Assembly: GCA_050250755.1 (NCBI GenBank)
Contig: JBFWOB010000026.1
Span: 21,797-85,796, forward strand
DNA from: Ga0077555 sp050250755
GTDB lineage: Bacteria > Pseudomonadota > Alphaproteobacteria > Rhizobiales > Hyphomicrobiaceae
DNA length: 64,000 nucleotides
Direction: 5' to 3'
The notes beneath the pieces were generated by a model. That model saw nothing but the letters and a program-made list of their open reading frames with translations. It had not been told where the DNA came from and searched no databases. Below are positions 1 to 8,058 of the stretch, in pieces. The first letter of the stretch is position 1. Each line of letters opens with the position of its first letter. Made by a program: the position numbers and the translations under genes.

Positions 1-1896
1 AAGACGCTCCTCGTCAAAGCCCTGACCGGCATCGACTGCGATAGGCTGAAAGAGGAGAAGGCCCGCGGGATCACGATCGAACTCGGCTTTGCCTATACGC
101 CCTTGCCAGGCGGCGGGACGCTTGGCTTTGTCGATGTGCCGGGCCATGAGCGCTTCGTACACACGATGCTCGCTGGCGCGGCCTCCATCGACTTTGTCGT
201 GCTGGTCGTTGCCGCTGACGACGGGGTCATGCCGCAAACCCGCGAGCACCTGCAGATCCTGGATCTGCTTGGGCTCGCGGACGGCCTTGTCGCGATCAAC
301 AAGGTGGACCTCGTCGACGAGGCTCGGCTCGACGAAGTCGAGAACGAGATGCGGTCCGCGCTCGCCGGCACGTCTCTCGCAGACGCCGATATTCTCCGAG
401 TTTCGGCCGCGACCGGTGTCGGTGTCCCTGCGTTGAAGGAAAGGCTCAACGAGGAAGCTCTGAGCCGGCCCGAGCGCGCGACGCGCGGCGCCTTCCGTAT
501 GGCTGTCGATCGTTCGTTCACTGTGGCGGGCGCGGGTACGGTGGTCACCGGCGTGGTCATGTCCGGCAAAGTCGCAACGGGAGAGACAGTCGCCGCATTA
601 CCCGCGGGTGTGCAGGGTCGAGTCCGTGGTATCCACGCACTCGGAAAGGCATCCGAAACCGGGTTGGCTGGTCAGCGTGTTGCGCTGAACATTGCAGGCG
701 TCGATCGTCAAGCCGTGGCGCGCGGCCATTGGCTCCTGTCGCCCGAGCAGCAATCGGCCAGCGCACGTTTCGACGCAAAATTCAGACTGCTCGACAGCGA
801 GCCGCGCGTGCTGCGGACGTGGGCACCGATCCATCTGCACGTCGGAACGAGCGCAATCGAAGCGCGGATCGTTCTCCTCGAGGGCGAGACGCTGGCGCCG
901 GGCCAGTCGGGTCTAGTCCAGATCGTGAGTACAAGCCCTCTTCCCATCCGAGCGGGAGATCGCTTCGTTGCGCGCGACGCAGGCGGAGAACGGACGATCG
1001 GCGGCGGCGCCATTGTCGATCCGGCGGCACCGCAGCGGTTTCGGCGCACGCCTGCACGCCTCGCGGCCCTTGCCGCCATGGCCGAGCCGGACGCGGCGGT
1101 CGCACTCGATGCGCTGCTCGATCTTCCCCCCGGTATCATCGACCTGACGTCCTTTGCAATTGGCCGGGGACTTGCCGTTGCCGAGATTGACGAACTGATC
1201 GAAGAGGTGGAGCCAGCAGTGGCCGAGAGCCAAGGGCACCGATATGCGGCCCGCGCCAACGTCCTGGACAACTTCGCTGCCCAACTCGCCGACCGCCTCG
1301 CGCAGTTCCATGCAACCTCGCCGGAGCGGCCCGGGATGGCGGAAGATTCGCTGCGCCTGGCCATCGCCACGCGTCTCACGCGCCCGCAAATGAAAGCTCT
1401 GCTGGCATTGCTCGCGCCGCGCGGTGAGATTGTCGCGCAAGGTGGTCTTGTCCGGCGGGCGAGCCATTCCTCGAGCCTTGGGGCCGCCGATCAGCGTCTC
1501 TGGGAGCGGCTGGAGGCCGCGATCGGGGCTGACCATCGGTACCGTCCCCCGCAAGTTCGCGAGCTTGCCGAGGTGACCGGCCAGCCCATCACCACCATCC
1601 GCAAGCTCTTGAAGACGATGGCGCGCCTTGGCGCTGTCGTCGAAGTTGCGAGCGACCGCTTTTTTCTCAAGCCTGCCTTATTGGAACTCGGGCAGATGGC
1701 TGGCGAGCTTGCCGAGGGAAATGCCGGAAAAACATTCACTGCCGCCGAATTCCGCGACCGGGCCGGTTCGGGCCGCAGCGTCGGCATCCAGATCCTCGAG
1801 CATTTCGACCGCCGCGGCCTGACTTTACGGCAGGGCGACGCCCGACGCGTGGTCAAGGACCCGGCGATCGTTTTCGGCGAACGCGCCTCTCGATAA
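1..1896 (+). CDS. selB: Selenocysteine-specific elongation factor SelB (5' truncated by window)
   Basis: SelB is the GTPase that delivers selenocysteyl-tRNA to UGA codons marked by a SECIS element. The reading frame is open from base 1, so the start and the first half of the P-loop lie outside the window; the visible protein begins just after the G1 lysine with KTLLVKALTG. The switch regions follow: ERARGITIELG-type text, DVPGHE (G3) and NKVD (G4). After the G domain come translation-factor beta-barrels and a long C-terminal part with the winged-helix repeats typical of SelB, which bind the SECIS hairpin. The frame closes with TAA at 1894. An internal ATG at 103 is not the start because conserved switch I sequence lies upstream of it. 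selA is probably just outside the window on the left (inference). Presence of SelB implies at least one selenoprotein, commonly a formate dehydrogenase. Confidence 0.93.
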   Translation, partial: KTLLVKALTGIDCDRLKEEKARGITIELGFAYTPLPGGGTLGFVDVPGHERFVHTMLAGAASIDFVVLVVAADDGVMPQTREHLQILDLLGLADGLVAINKVDLVDEARLDEVENEMRSALAGTSLADADILRVSAATGVGVPALKERLNEEALSRPERATRGAFRMAVDRSFTVAGAGTVVTGVVMSGKVATGETVAALPAGVQGRVRGIHALGKASETGLAGQRVALNIAGVDRQAVARGHWLLSPEQQSASARFDAKFRLLDSEPRVLRTWAPIHLHVGTSAIEARIVLLEGETLAPGQSGLVQIVSTSPLPIRAGDRFVARDAGGERTIGGGAIVDPAAPQRFRRTPARLAALAAMAEPDAAVALDALLDLPPGIIDLTSFAIGRGLAVAEIDELIEEVEPAVAESQGHRYAARANVLDNFAAQLADRLAQFHATSPERPGMAEDSLRLAIATRLTRPQMKALLALLAPRGEIVAQGGLVRRASHSSSLGAADQRLWERLEAAIGADHRYRPPQVRELAEVTGQPITTIRKLLKTMARLGAVVEVASDRFFLKPALLELGQMAGELAEGNAGKTFTAAEFRDRAGSGRSVGIQILEHFDRRGLTLRQGDARRVVKDPAIVFGERASR

Positions 1897-2047
1897 CCTT
1901 TCCCCGCGACGACGCGAAGGCGAGCATAAAAAAAGCGCTCGCTACTCAAGAAAACAAATAGACGGAAATTGAGCGCCCTCTTAAGAAATGCCGCCGTGAA
2001 TGACGGGGCGGTTTTCAGCTCGTGTCGTCTTCGTGAGGGTCAACTCG

Positions 2048-2482
2048 ATGCTCCTGGTGCCAACGATCGTTGCTCCCAGTCCGATTGCCGGATTTGGGCT
2101 GTATGCTGCCGAGCCGATACCGGCCGGAACCGTATGGTGGAAGTTCGTCGAAGGGTTCGACAAGGTGTTGACCCCGGCCGAGGTGGAGGCTCTCCCACCG
2201 CTCGCGAAGTCGCACATCACGACTTACGCTTATCTCTGGAAAGGCTGCTGGATCCATTGTGCGGACCACGCCATTTTCACCAACCACTCCGACAATCCGA
2301 ATAGCTACGGTATCTATCCGAATGCCGACGTTTTTGGCTGGTCGGTCGCCAAACGCGATATAGCCAAAGGCGAAGAGATCACCGAAGATTACCGTACTTT
2401 TTGCGATGACTGGGAAAGCTATCCGTTTCTTATGCCCCCCGTCGCCAACGGTGCCGGACCTTTATCGATCGGCGCTGCATAA
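2048..2482 (+). CDS. Small SET-domain protein
   Basis: A 144-residue protein consisting of little more than a SET domain, the fold of lysine methyltransferases. Visible hallmarks are the N-terminal G-F-G-L-Y stretch, the FTNHSDNPN motif (family pattern NHS..PN, which contacts S-adenosylmethionine) and the C-terminal GEEITEDY, which supplies the catalytic-site tyrosine. It has neither pre-SET nor post-SET cysteine clusters, as is common for free-standing bacterial members. I place the start at the ATG at 2048, preceded by GAGG about ten bases upstream; an in-frame ATG at 2000 would add 16 poorly conserved-looking residues. The substrate is unknown; bacterial homologues have been proposed to act on ribosomal or DNA-binding proteins, but nothing here identifies the target. 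Confidence 0.8.
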   Translation: MLLVPTIVAPSPIAGFGLYAAEPIPAGTVWWKFVEGFDKVLTPAEVEALPPLAKSHITTYAYLWKGCWIHCADHAIFTNHSDNPNSYGIYPNADVFGWSVAKRDIAKGEEITEDYRTFCDDWESYPFLMPPVANGAGPLSIGAA

Positions 2483-2490
2483 TGTGTCGG

Positions 2491-2522
2491 AGCCCTCGCC
2501 TCGTATAATACGGGCGAGGGCT
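2491..2522. terminator. Hairpin between convergent genes
   Basis: A perfect 10-bp inverted repeat (arms 2491-2500 and 2513-2522) with further 4-bp pairing inside the loop. It sits between the convergent SET-domain gene and TRIC-family gene, where a bidirectional terminator would be expected. No T-tract follows it on either strand, so it may slow or stabilise transcript ends rather than act as a classical intrinsic terminator. Confidence 0.45.
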
Positions 2523-2572
2523 GATCTCCCATCGGGCGCTTTTACCGGCACTTCGATCAACGCAGCCGCCTG

Positions 2573-3223
2573 TCAGTGAAGCGTGTCCGTGTAAACGAAC
2601 TTGGGCATACTCCAGCCAAAGCGAAGGGCTAGCAGCCGCAGCGTCAGCCCAACCGTCATCGCACATAACATCACGAGATCCTGCGGCCCCCCGAGAAACC
2701 GCCCGAGCACATAGACACCACCAGTCACAATCGACACGGTCGCATATAGCTCGGCACGAAACACGAGCGGTACCTCGGTGCACAGCACGTCGCGTAGAAT
2801 TCCACCAACACAGCCGGTGATCATGCCTGACGCGATCACCACCACCATCGGCATATCCATGCCAACAGCAATGCTGCAGCCGATGACGGTGAAAACAACG
2901 AGTCCGACAGCATCCAGGAATAGAAACAGACGGCGCAAATGGTGCATGTGCCGGGCGATAAAGATCGTCGCCAGCGCGGCGGCGCCTGTAATCAGAAGAT
3001 ATGAGGGGTGCTCGACCCATGTCAGCGGATAGCGCCCCAACAGAACGTCTCGAACCGATCCGCCACCCAGCGCGGTAATGGAGCCTAGCAAAGCGACACC
3101 GAACCAATCCATGTGACGTCGCCCCGCCGCCAATGCCGCAGTCATCGCTTCCGCCACAATGGCAATGATGTAGAGCACATGGAGAAGCTGGGCGGGGTGT
3201 AGGCCCGAAAGGTTATCGATCAT
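2573..3223 (-). CDS. TRIC-type cation channel family membrane protein (UPF0126/YadS-like)
   Basis: A 216-residue integral membrane protein with about seven hydrophobic segments. Two related halves each carry a glycine-rich turn followed by R-D: GGGSVRDVLLGRYP in the first half and GGILRDVLCTEVP in the second. This duplicated signature identifies the UPF0126 family, whose structures resemble trimeric intracellular cation (TRIC) channels, so a monovalent cation channel in the inner membrane is the best guess. The ATG at 3223 opens directly with a short amphipathic stretch and then the first membrane span. It lies downstream of midA on the same strand with an 84-base gap, so it may be read from the lgt-midA transcript. 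Confidence 0.85.
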   Translation of the reverse strand: MIDNLSGLHPAQLLHVLYIIAIVAEAMTAALAAGRRHMDWFGVALLGSITALGGGSVRDVLLGRYPLTWVEHPSYLLITGAAALATIFIARHMHHLRRLFLFLDAVGLVVFTVIGCSIAVGMDMPMVVVIASGMITGCVGGILRDVLCTEVPLVFRAELYATVSIVTGGVYVLGRFLGGPQDLVMLCAMTVGLTLRLLALRFGWSMPKFVYTDTLH

Positions 3224-3307
3224 CGGTCTCTATCGTTCCGCAAGCCTGCGTAAGCCCTGACCGCTCTGCAGAATCGGGCGGCCGGACACCCTCATACGGC
3301 CCCAGTT

Positions 3308-4429
3308 TTAATGCTGTGGAAAGCCCGGGAGGGTGGGCATGTCGGACGAGCGCAATCCCAGCGCCTTGAAGCGCGTCCCCATACCTTGGGGCGACATCAG
3401 GCGCGCAACCCCCATTTCGATCTCGCCGGCGCGCGCTGGGTTCGCCGACATGAGACGAGACCCACGCTCAATGGCGCCAAGCGATCCGAGGAACTCGGCC
3501 TGGGTCGCCAACCGCTCGACCATGACCCTGCCATTGGTGAGCGCCGCCGCTGCCGCTTCGAAATCGACCATCGCTGTCAGATCGGCCTCGCCGGGCGCGG
3601 CAAGAGGCGGCTCGCTCCGATGTTGTCGAACCGCTTGGAGTGTATCGCCGAACCCGGTGGCCTCGTGGCCGTAATCGATAAAGAGCGCCCCAAGCGGACT
3701 GCCAGCAGCGATCGCGGCGAGCGTTTCCGAGAGAGGCGCGAAATCTCGCAGCTCGAGCACTGATCCGATTGGAGCAGCATGGGCTAACGATGGCAGTGCT
3801 TCCCGCCAGCACGCGGCCTTCGATCCGAACGTAAGCGTCCCCCTCACGTCGAGCTCGACGGTTATCTCGTGCCAGCCGTCCCCTTCCCGCATCAGTTGCG
3901 TGATCGGCAGCACGTCCAAAAACTCGTTCGCGAGCAGGATCGTCGGCGCCGGCTTTATCTCTGCAGCCTCAGCCAACCAGCGCACATCGACGGTTGTCTG
4001 CGCCAGCGTCTGACGTTGCATGTCCCGAAGCACCGGACTGGCCTCGACGAGCACAACCCGGGCCGCATTCGAGAAACCTTTGACGCGTTGCGTCGCCCGC
4101 AAGGCATCGGCCATCATCGTGCCACACCCAGGACCAAGCTCGACGAGTTGGAAAGGCGCCGGCGACCCCATCTGCTGCCAGACGACCGCGGCCCACAGCC
4201 CGAGCAGTTCACCGAACACCTGGCTGATCTCTGGCGCCGTAATAAAGTCGCCTGCCGCGCCGATCGCCCGACGCGCGCGATAATAGCCATGCTCCGGGTG
4301 CGATAAGCAGAGCGTCATGTATTCGCGAACAGTAATCGGCCCGCTATCTGCGATGCGGCGCGCGATCAGGCGCGCCAAGGGCGTCGCGGCAACGGGCCTG
4401 CTCGGATCTGGCGCACTCTCTACGCTCAT
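3308..4429 (-). CDS. Class I SAM methyltransferase, MidA/NDUFAF7 family
   Basis: A 373-residue protein of the MidA family, the bacterial relatives of mitochondrial NDUFAF7, which methylates an arginine of a complex I subunit during assembly. Recognisable blocks are the N-terminal ITVREYMTLCLSHPEHGYY, GDFITAPEISQVFGE, and the SAM-binding ELGPGCGTMMADALR. The longer open frame reaches 4567, but the family start MSVES at 4429 is preferred because it overlaps the stop of lgt by four bases (ATGA), a standard translational coupling arrangement, and because the upstream residues are unlike the family. The lgt-midA order is common in alphaproteobacteria. Function in respiratory complex I assembly is inferred from family. 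Confidence 0.88.
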   Translation of the reverse strand: MSVESAPDPSRPVAATPLARLIARRIADSGPITVREYMTLCLSHPEHGYYRARRAIGAAGDFITAPEISQVFGELLGLWAAVVWQQMGSPAPFQLVELGPGCGTMMADALRATQRVKGFSNAARVVLVEASPVLRDMQRQTLAQTTVDVRWLAEAAEIKPAPTILLANEFLDVLPITQLMREGDGWHEITVELDVRGTLTFGSKAACWREALPSLAHAAPIGSVLELRDFAPLSETLAAIAAGSPLGALFIDYGHEATGFGDTLQAVRQHRSEPPLAAPGEADLTAMVDFEAAAAALTNGRVMVERLATQAEFLGSLGAIERGSRLMSANPARAGEIEMGVARLMSPQGMGTRFKALGLRSSDMPTLPGFPQH

Positions 4430-5250
4430 CGCACCTCCGGCTTCGGTCGGGGAACGACCCACATGGCGATCACGCCGACGATAACCATCGGAACAGAATA
4501 GAGCATGCCGGACGTCAGCCACTGCGATCCAAGGATGCCGCTGTAATCTTCCTTGAAGAGCTCGCACACCATGCGAAATGCGCCGTAACCCGCCAGGAAG
4601 GCCGCGCCCGTCAAGCCCGGAACCTTGAGCGATCCGCGGCTATGGGTGAGCCACCGCAGAATAAGAAAAAGCACCAGACCTTCGAGTGCGGCCTCATAAA
4701 GCTGCACCGGATGGCGAGGTAGCGGACCAGCTCCGGGAAATGCCATGGCCCAGGGCACGTCACTGATGCGCCCGATCACCTCAGCGTTGATGAAGTTAGC
4801 GGTCCGTCCGAAAAAAAGACCGAACGGCACCGCCGCCGCCGCAATATCGAAAACCGAAAGCGGGTTCACGCCGCGCATCCGCGCAAAGATCCACATCGCC
4901 CCGATGCTACCGAGCAGGCCGCCGTGGAAGGCCATGCCGCCCTGCCAGATCTTCAGGATTTCGAGCGGATGGCTGAAATAGTAGCCCGGCTCATAAAGCA
5001 GAATGTGGCCAAGCCGCCCGCCAACGACAACACCGATCGCGATCCAGGCGAAGAGATCGTCAGCGACATCCGGCGGCAGCGGGGGCTTGTTTCCCAGCCA
5101 CAGCCGATCGGTCACCAGAAGTCGTTTGATATAGAGCCAGCCGAGAAGCAGGCCGGCGACGTAGGCGAGACCATACCACTTGATCGCAACTGGCCCGATC
5201 GAGATGGCCACCGGATCAATCGCCGGATAGGGAATTGCCAGCATGCCCAT
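4426..5250 (-). CDS. lgt: Prolipoprotein diacylglyceryl transferase
   Basis: Lgt transfers diacylglycerol from phosphatidylglycerol to the lipobox cysteine of prolipoproteins in the inner membrane. The 274-residue length fits the family, there are about seven hydrophobic segments, and the signature GRTANFINAEVIGR is present together with the upstream HGGLLG block (conserved His) and the downstream HPVQLYEA block. The ATG at 5250 follows an AAGGGA Shine-Dalgarno sequence with about six bases spacing. The gene is first in a coupled pair with the MidA methyltransferase and is divergent from ubiK across about 195 bases that must carry promoters for both directions. Confidence 0.95.
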   Translation of the reverse strand: MGMLAIPYPAIDPVAISIGPVAIKWYGLAYVAGLLLGWLYIKRLLVTDRLWLGNKPPLPPDVADDLFAWIAIGVVVGGRLGHILLYEPGYYFSHPLEILKIWQGGMAFHGGLLGSIGAMWIFARMRGVNPLSVFDIAAAAVPFGLFFGRTANFINAEVIGRISDVPWAMAFPGAGPLPRHPVQLYEAALEGLVLFLILRWLTHSRGSLKVPGLTGAAFLAGYGAFRMVCELFKEDYSGILGSQWLTSGMLYSVPMVIVGVIAMWVVPRPKPEVR

Positions 5251-5445
5251 TATATCCCTTGTGTCGTTCGGACCTTCAGAGGCCGCTTCTTCGGGCAGGC
5301 CCCGCCCAATGGATTTCGCATCCGTTGCTCTGCGACCCAGTCGTCCGTGTCAAGGTGACCAGATCGGCAGCCTTGAAGACAGGCTAGCGCCTGCCCATAG
5401 TCCAGACGACCACAGAACCGCACCTTTCACGCGAGCATCGATCCC

Positions 5446-5709
5446 ATGACCCAGTCCAGCAATCGCGTATTCGACGAGTTCGCACGGCTGATGACAGACG
5501 CAGCCGGCGCCGCCCAAGGTGTCAGGCGCGAAATGGAAACCCTCATGCGCGCGCAGGGCGAACGCATCCTGCGCGAGATGGACGTCGTGCCGCGCGAGGA
5601 ATTCGAGGCCGTCAAGGCGATGGCGCGAAAGGCGCGCGAGGAGAACGAAGCGCTCGCACAGAGGCTCGACGCGCTCGAGGCGGAGCTCAGAGCTATGAAA
5701 GGAGTGTGA
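5446..5709 (+). CDS. ubiK: Ubiquinone biosynthesis accessory factor UbiK (BMFP/YqiC family)
   Basis: An 87-residue protein with the BMFP-domain pattern: an N-terminal segment rich in F, L, M around NRVFDEFARLMTDAAG, a middle helix with R-R-E, the conserved MDVVPREEFEAVKAMA segment and a C-terminal coiled coil ending in EAELRAMK. UbiK helps the soluble Ubi complex in aerobic ubiquinone synthesis and has membrane-interacting properties; in Brucella and Salmonella homologues were also described as membrane-fusogenic. It is divergent from lgt. Length and composition fit the family closely. Confidence 0.85.
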   Translation: MTQSSNRVFDEFARLMTDAAGAAQGVRREMETLMRAQGERILREMDVVPREEFEAVKAMARKAREENEALAQRLDALEAELRAMKGV

Positions 5710-5979
5710 TGGTTGTACCGCTCCGCACCCCAGTCGTTTTGCAGTGCGTCGCGAGTTGGCCGCAATCGCTCCCCGCTCCATCCACAGGTCATGCACAAGT
5801 CGCCTCGCACAAAGGCTGCGAAAAGCGCCATTTCCAGAGGCTTTTGCGTTGTGCTCCGATTGGCGGTGGAGAAGGCCCTGCTCGCCTTGCGACTCGTGCC
5901 TTGGTCCGCTTAGGTCTCGCTCGACCCGAGGTCGCGAGCTGCGCAATGCGGATGTCGCGCGAGAGGAGTAGAACCACCG

Positions 5980-6477
5980 ATGGCAATTGCCAATCCCCGA
6001 CACGAGCACGCGAACAATCCCGTCGATCTCGTCGAGCAGGTGGCTTCGGTGCACGACTGGCCCGCCGAGCGGACCAACGAGGACGAGTTGACAATGGCCA
6101 TCGCCGGAACATGGGCGGACTATCAGGTCTCGCTCAACTGGCGGACGGACCTCGAGAGCCTGCACATTGCCTGCGCATTCGACTTTAAGGTCCCCGATAA
6201 TCGGATTGGCGAAATCTACCGACTGGTTGCACAGATCAACGAACAGCTATGGCTCGGTCACTTCGACATCTGGGCATCGGAAGGGCTGATCATGTATCGC
6301 CACGGGCTGATGCTCAATGGCGCGGCGGCGAACCTCAATCAATGCGAAGCACTGTTGAGGACGGCCCTCGAGGCCTGCGAGCGCTACTATCAAGCGTTCC
6401 AGTTTGTCGTCTGGGCCGGCAAGGACTCGCGCCACGCATTGGCCTCGGCGATGTTCGAGACCGAGGGCCGCGCTTGA
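5980..6477 (+). CDS. YbjN domain-containing protein
   Basis: A 165-residue soluble protein of the YbjN family, which shares a fold with type III secretion chaperones. The diagnostic features are the N-terminal acidic segment, WADYQVSLNWRTDLESLHIACAF, the central alternating strand pattern, and the C-terminal helical region CERYYQAFQFVVWAGKDS. A GAGGAG ribosome-binding sequence lies about eleven bases before the ATG at 5980. In alphaproteobacteria the gene is usually found near lgt/ubiK-type genes or proC; proC does not follow here. E. coli YbjN affects motility and stress responses, but the molecular function is not settled. Confidence 0.82.
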   Translation: MAIANPRHEHANNPVDLVEQVASVHDWPAERTNEDELTMAIAGTWADYQVSLNWRTDLESLHIACAFDFKVPDNRIGEIYRLVAQINEQLWLGHFDIWASEGLIMYRHGLMLNGAAANLNQCEALLRTALEACERYYQAFQFVVWAGKDSRHALASAMFETEGRA

Positions 6478-6525
6478 TGCCAGCGCGCCCGTGAACCGCA
6501 TTGACGGAGATCCAGCGGATCCTCG

Positions 6526-7338
6526 TCACGCGTCTTCAGTAGCACGCACCGTTTTCTTCTCGGTCTCGACCAGCACTTTCAGCCGGGTCTGCCCCTCGGG
6601 CGTGACCATGCCCGCGGACAGGATGATCTTCGCCGCATCCTCGATGGTCATATCGATGGCAGTCACTTTTCGGCGTGGCACGAAAACCGTGAAACCCGAC
6701 GGCGGCATAAGGTGCGTCGGCATGAAGACCGCGATCAGGTCCTCGTCCGGTGCGACGCCAGCAATCGGCGGCGATACGGCCCCCGTGATAAAGACCAGCG
6801 CATAGATTCCGGGCGATGGAAACTCCATCACCGCAACCTTCTGGAAGCCTTGTTCTGGCCCAGTCGCCGACACCACCGACTCGAAGAGTTGCTTGGTGCC
6901 CCTGTAGAGGTTGCGGACAATCGGCATGCCGTCGAGCATGCGCTCCCCGGCATTGATGAGCGTTCGACCGATCAGATTCGCCGCCAGCGCACCAATCAGC
7001 ACCAACCCGATAAATGCGAACAGCAGTCCCGCTCCGGGAACGGGAAAGGGCAAATACGTATCTGGGTTATAGAGTCTCGGAATGTAGGGCTTCACCCAGT
7101 TGTCAACCAGATGAATCAACGACCACGTCACATAAAGGGTGATCGTCAACGGCCCTACAATGACCAGACCGGTAAGAAAATAAGTACGCAGTCGCGCGCC
7201 AAGCGAAGGTCGCGGTAGCGGCGGCGCTTCCACTGAAACCGTGATTTCCTCCCGGACCTCACGTTTTGCCAACTGTGCTTCCAGTCGCGCACGGCGTCGT
7301 TGCGCCCGGCGACCGGCCTTCGTGTGGATTTCCTCCAT
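6526..7338 (-). CDS. DUF502 inner-membrane protein
   Basis: A 270-residue DUF502 protein. A basic, Arg-rich cytoplasmic N-terminus (about 45 residues) is followed by a first membrane span near residues 52-75, a polar segment with the family motif LPFPVPGAGLL, a second span around 100-125, and a C-terminal domain containing MPIVRNLYRGTKQLFE and the conserved AVFMPTHLMPPSGF. DUF502 proteins are widespread in alphaproteobacteria; the plant homologues are COV-like, but the bacterial role is not known. The ATG at 7338 has AAGGGG upstream. Its C-terminal end converges on the YbjN gene with 48 bases between. Confidence 0.85.
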   Translation of the reverse strand: MEEIHTKAGRRAQRRRARLEAQLAKREVREEITVSVEAPPLPRPSLGARLRTYFLTGLVIVGPLTITLYVTWSLIHLVDNWVKPYIPRLYNPDTYLPFPVPGAGLLFAFIGLVLIGALAANLIGRTLINAGERMLDGMPIVRNLYRGTKQLFESVVSATGPEQGFQKVAVMEFPSPGIYALVFITGAVSPPIAGVAPDEDLIAVFMPTHLMPPSGFTVFVPRRKVTAIDMTIEDAAKIILSAGMVTPEGQTRLKVLVETEKKTVRATEDA

Positions 7339-7531
7339 CCCCTTACTCCAGGCGCGTACCTGACGGTTGGAGAGCGCCCCTTTTCGATAAGCTCCCTTGA
7401 AACCTGTCTAGCATGGCCGGCCGAGTTTTGCCTCCCTTCTACAGCCAGTTCAGCATGATTTGTCGGCGGCGCCAGCCGATCGAGACGCGGGGGAGTGCTG
7501 GGAAAATTCGTCCGGAGAAATCGGCGTCGCG

Positions 7532-7864
7532 CTAACCGCCCCAGCTACATACGATCCGTTCGCAGACTTGGTGACGGTTGCCGACGCTGCAACGAGATCG
7601 AACAGTCCGGCAGATCCGGCACGTATAGGACGACAAACAGCCTCGGACTGCCGCGCCACGCGAAAAGTTGCAGGTGCGTACGGTCTGGCAGTCACGCCCT
7701 GGATTGGGCGTGGGAACGATTTGCGCACTCGCCGATGTTGCGCCAGCAATCACCAGCATCGACAACCCGGCCGTCACAGCTAAAAGCGCCCGCGAGCGGC
7801 ATGTGCGACCGGAATACGTCGCTACCGGGTCAAGCTGTCCGCGGTGTGCTGCCGTGCTCGCCAT
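7532..7864 (-). CDS. Small cysteine-rich exported protein
   Basis: A 110-residue protein not assigned to a named family. It begins with a basic N-terminus, has a hydrophobic core (ALLAVTAGLSMLVIAG) and a signal-peptidase I-like site at ASAQ near residue 47. The mature part of roughly 62 residues has eight cysteines in paired spacing (DCQTVRTC, GCLSSYTCRIC, RCSVG, VCERIVC) and ends CSWGG, a pattern suggesting four disulfides in the periplasm or outside the cell. The start at 7864 is chosen because GAGGG precedes it by about seven bases. It lies downstream of ilvE on the same strand. Coding character is supported by the signal peptide plus regular cysteine spacing. Confidence 0.6.
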   Translation of the reverse strand: MASTAAHRGQLDPVATYSGRTCRSRALLAVTAGLSMLVIAGATSASAQIVPTPNPGRDCQTVRTCNFSRGAAVRGCLSSYTCRICRTVRSRCSVGNRHQVCERIVCSWGG

Positions 7865-8007
7865 GACACGCCCTCGCTCTCTCCGGCGCCCTTGGGGCAC
7901 CGTCAAACGAGGATTGTTCCCCTCCGGAGTACAGGCATCAAGTCGCGAGCACCGTTTGGGTTATCGTAAGGCAAATTGCTGTGGTCTGGCGGCAACGGTG
8001 CGCCCGC

Positions 8008-8029
8008 GACCGCCGGATCTCCGGCGGTC
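8008..8029 (-). terminator. Hairpin downstream of ilvE
   Basis: A perfect 9-bp stem (8008-8016 with 8021-8029) and a 4-base loop, positioned about 30 bases beyond the ilvE stop codon on the minus strand. There is no T-tract on the exit side, so termination would be weak or Rho-assisted. Confidence 0.45.
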
Positions 8030-8058
8030 CGAACGCAGAGAAGAAGGCCCCGACTCGT

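Noticed and set aside
1920..1942. Hairpin GCGAGC/GCTCGC after selB
   Set aside because: Only 6 bp with an 11-base loop and no T-tract on the exit side; too weak to call a terminator.
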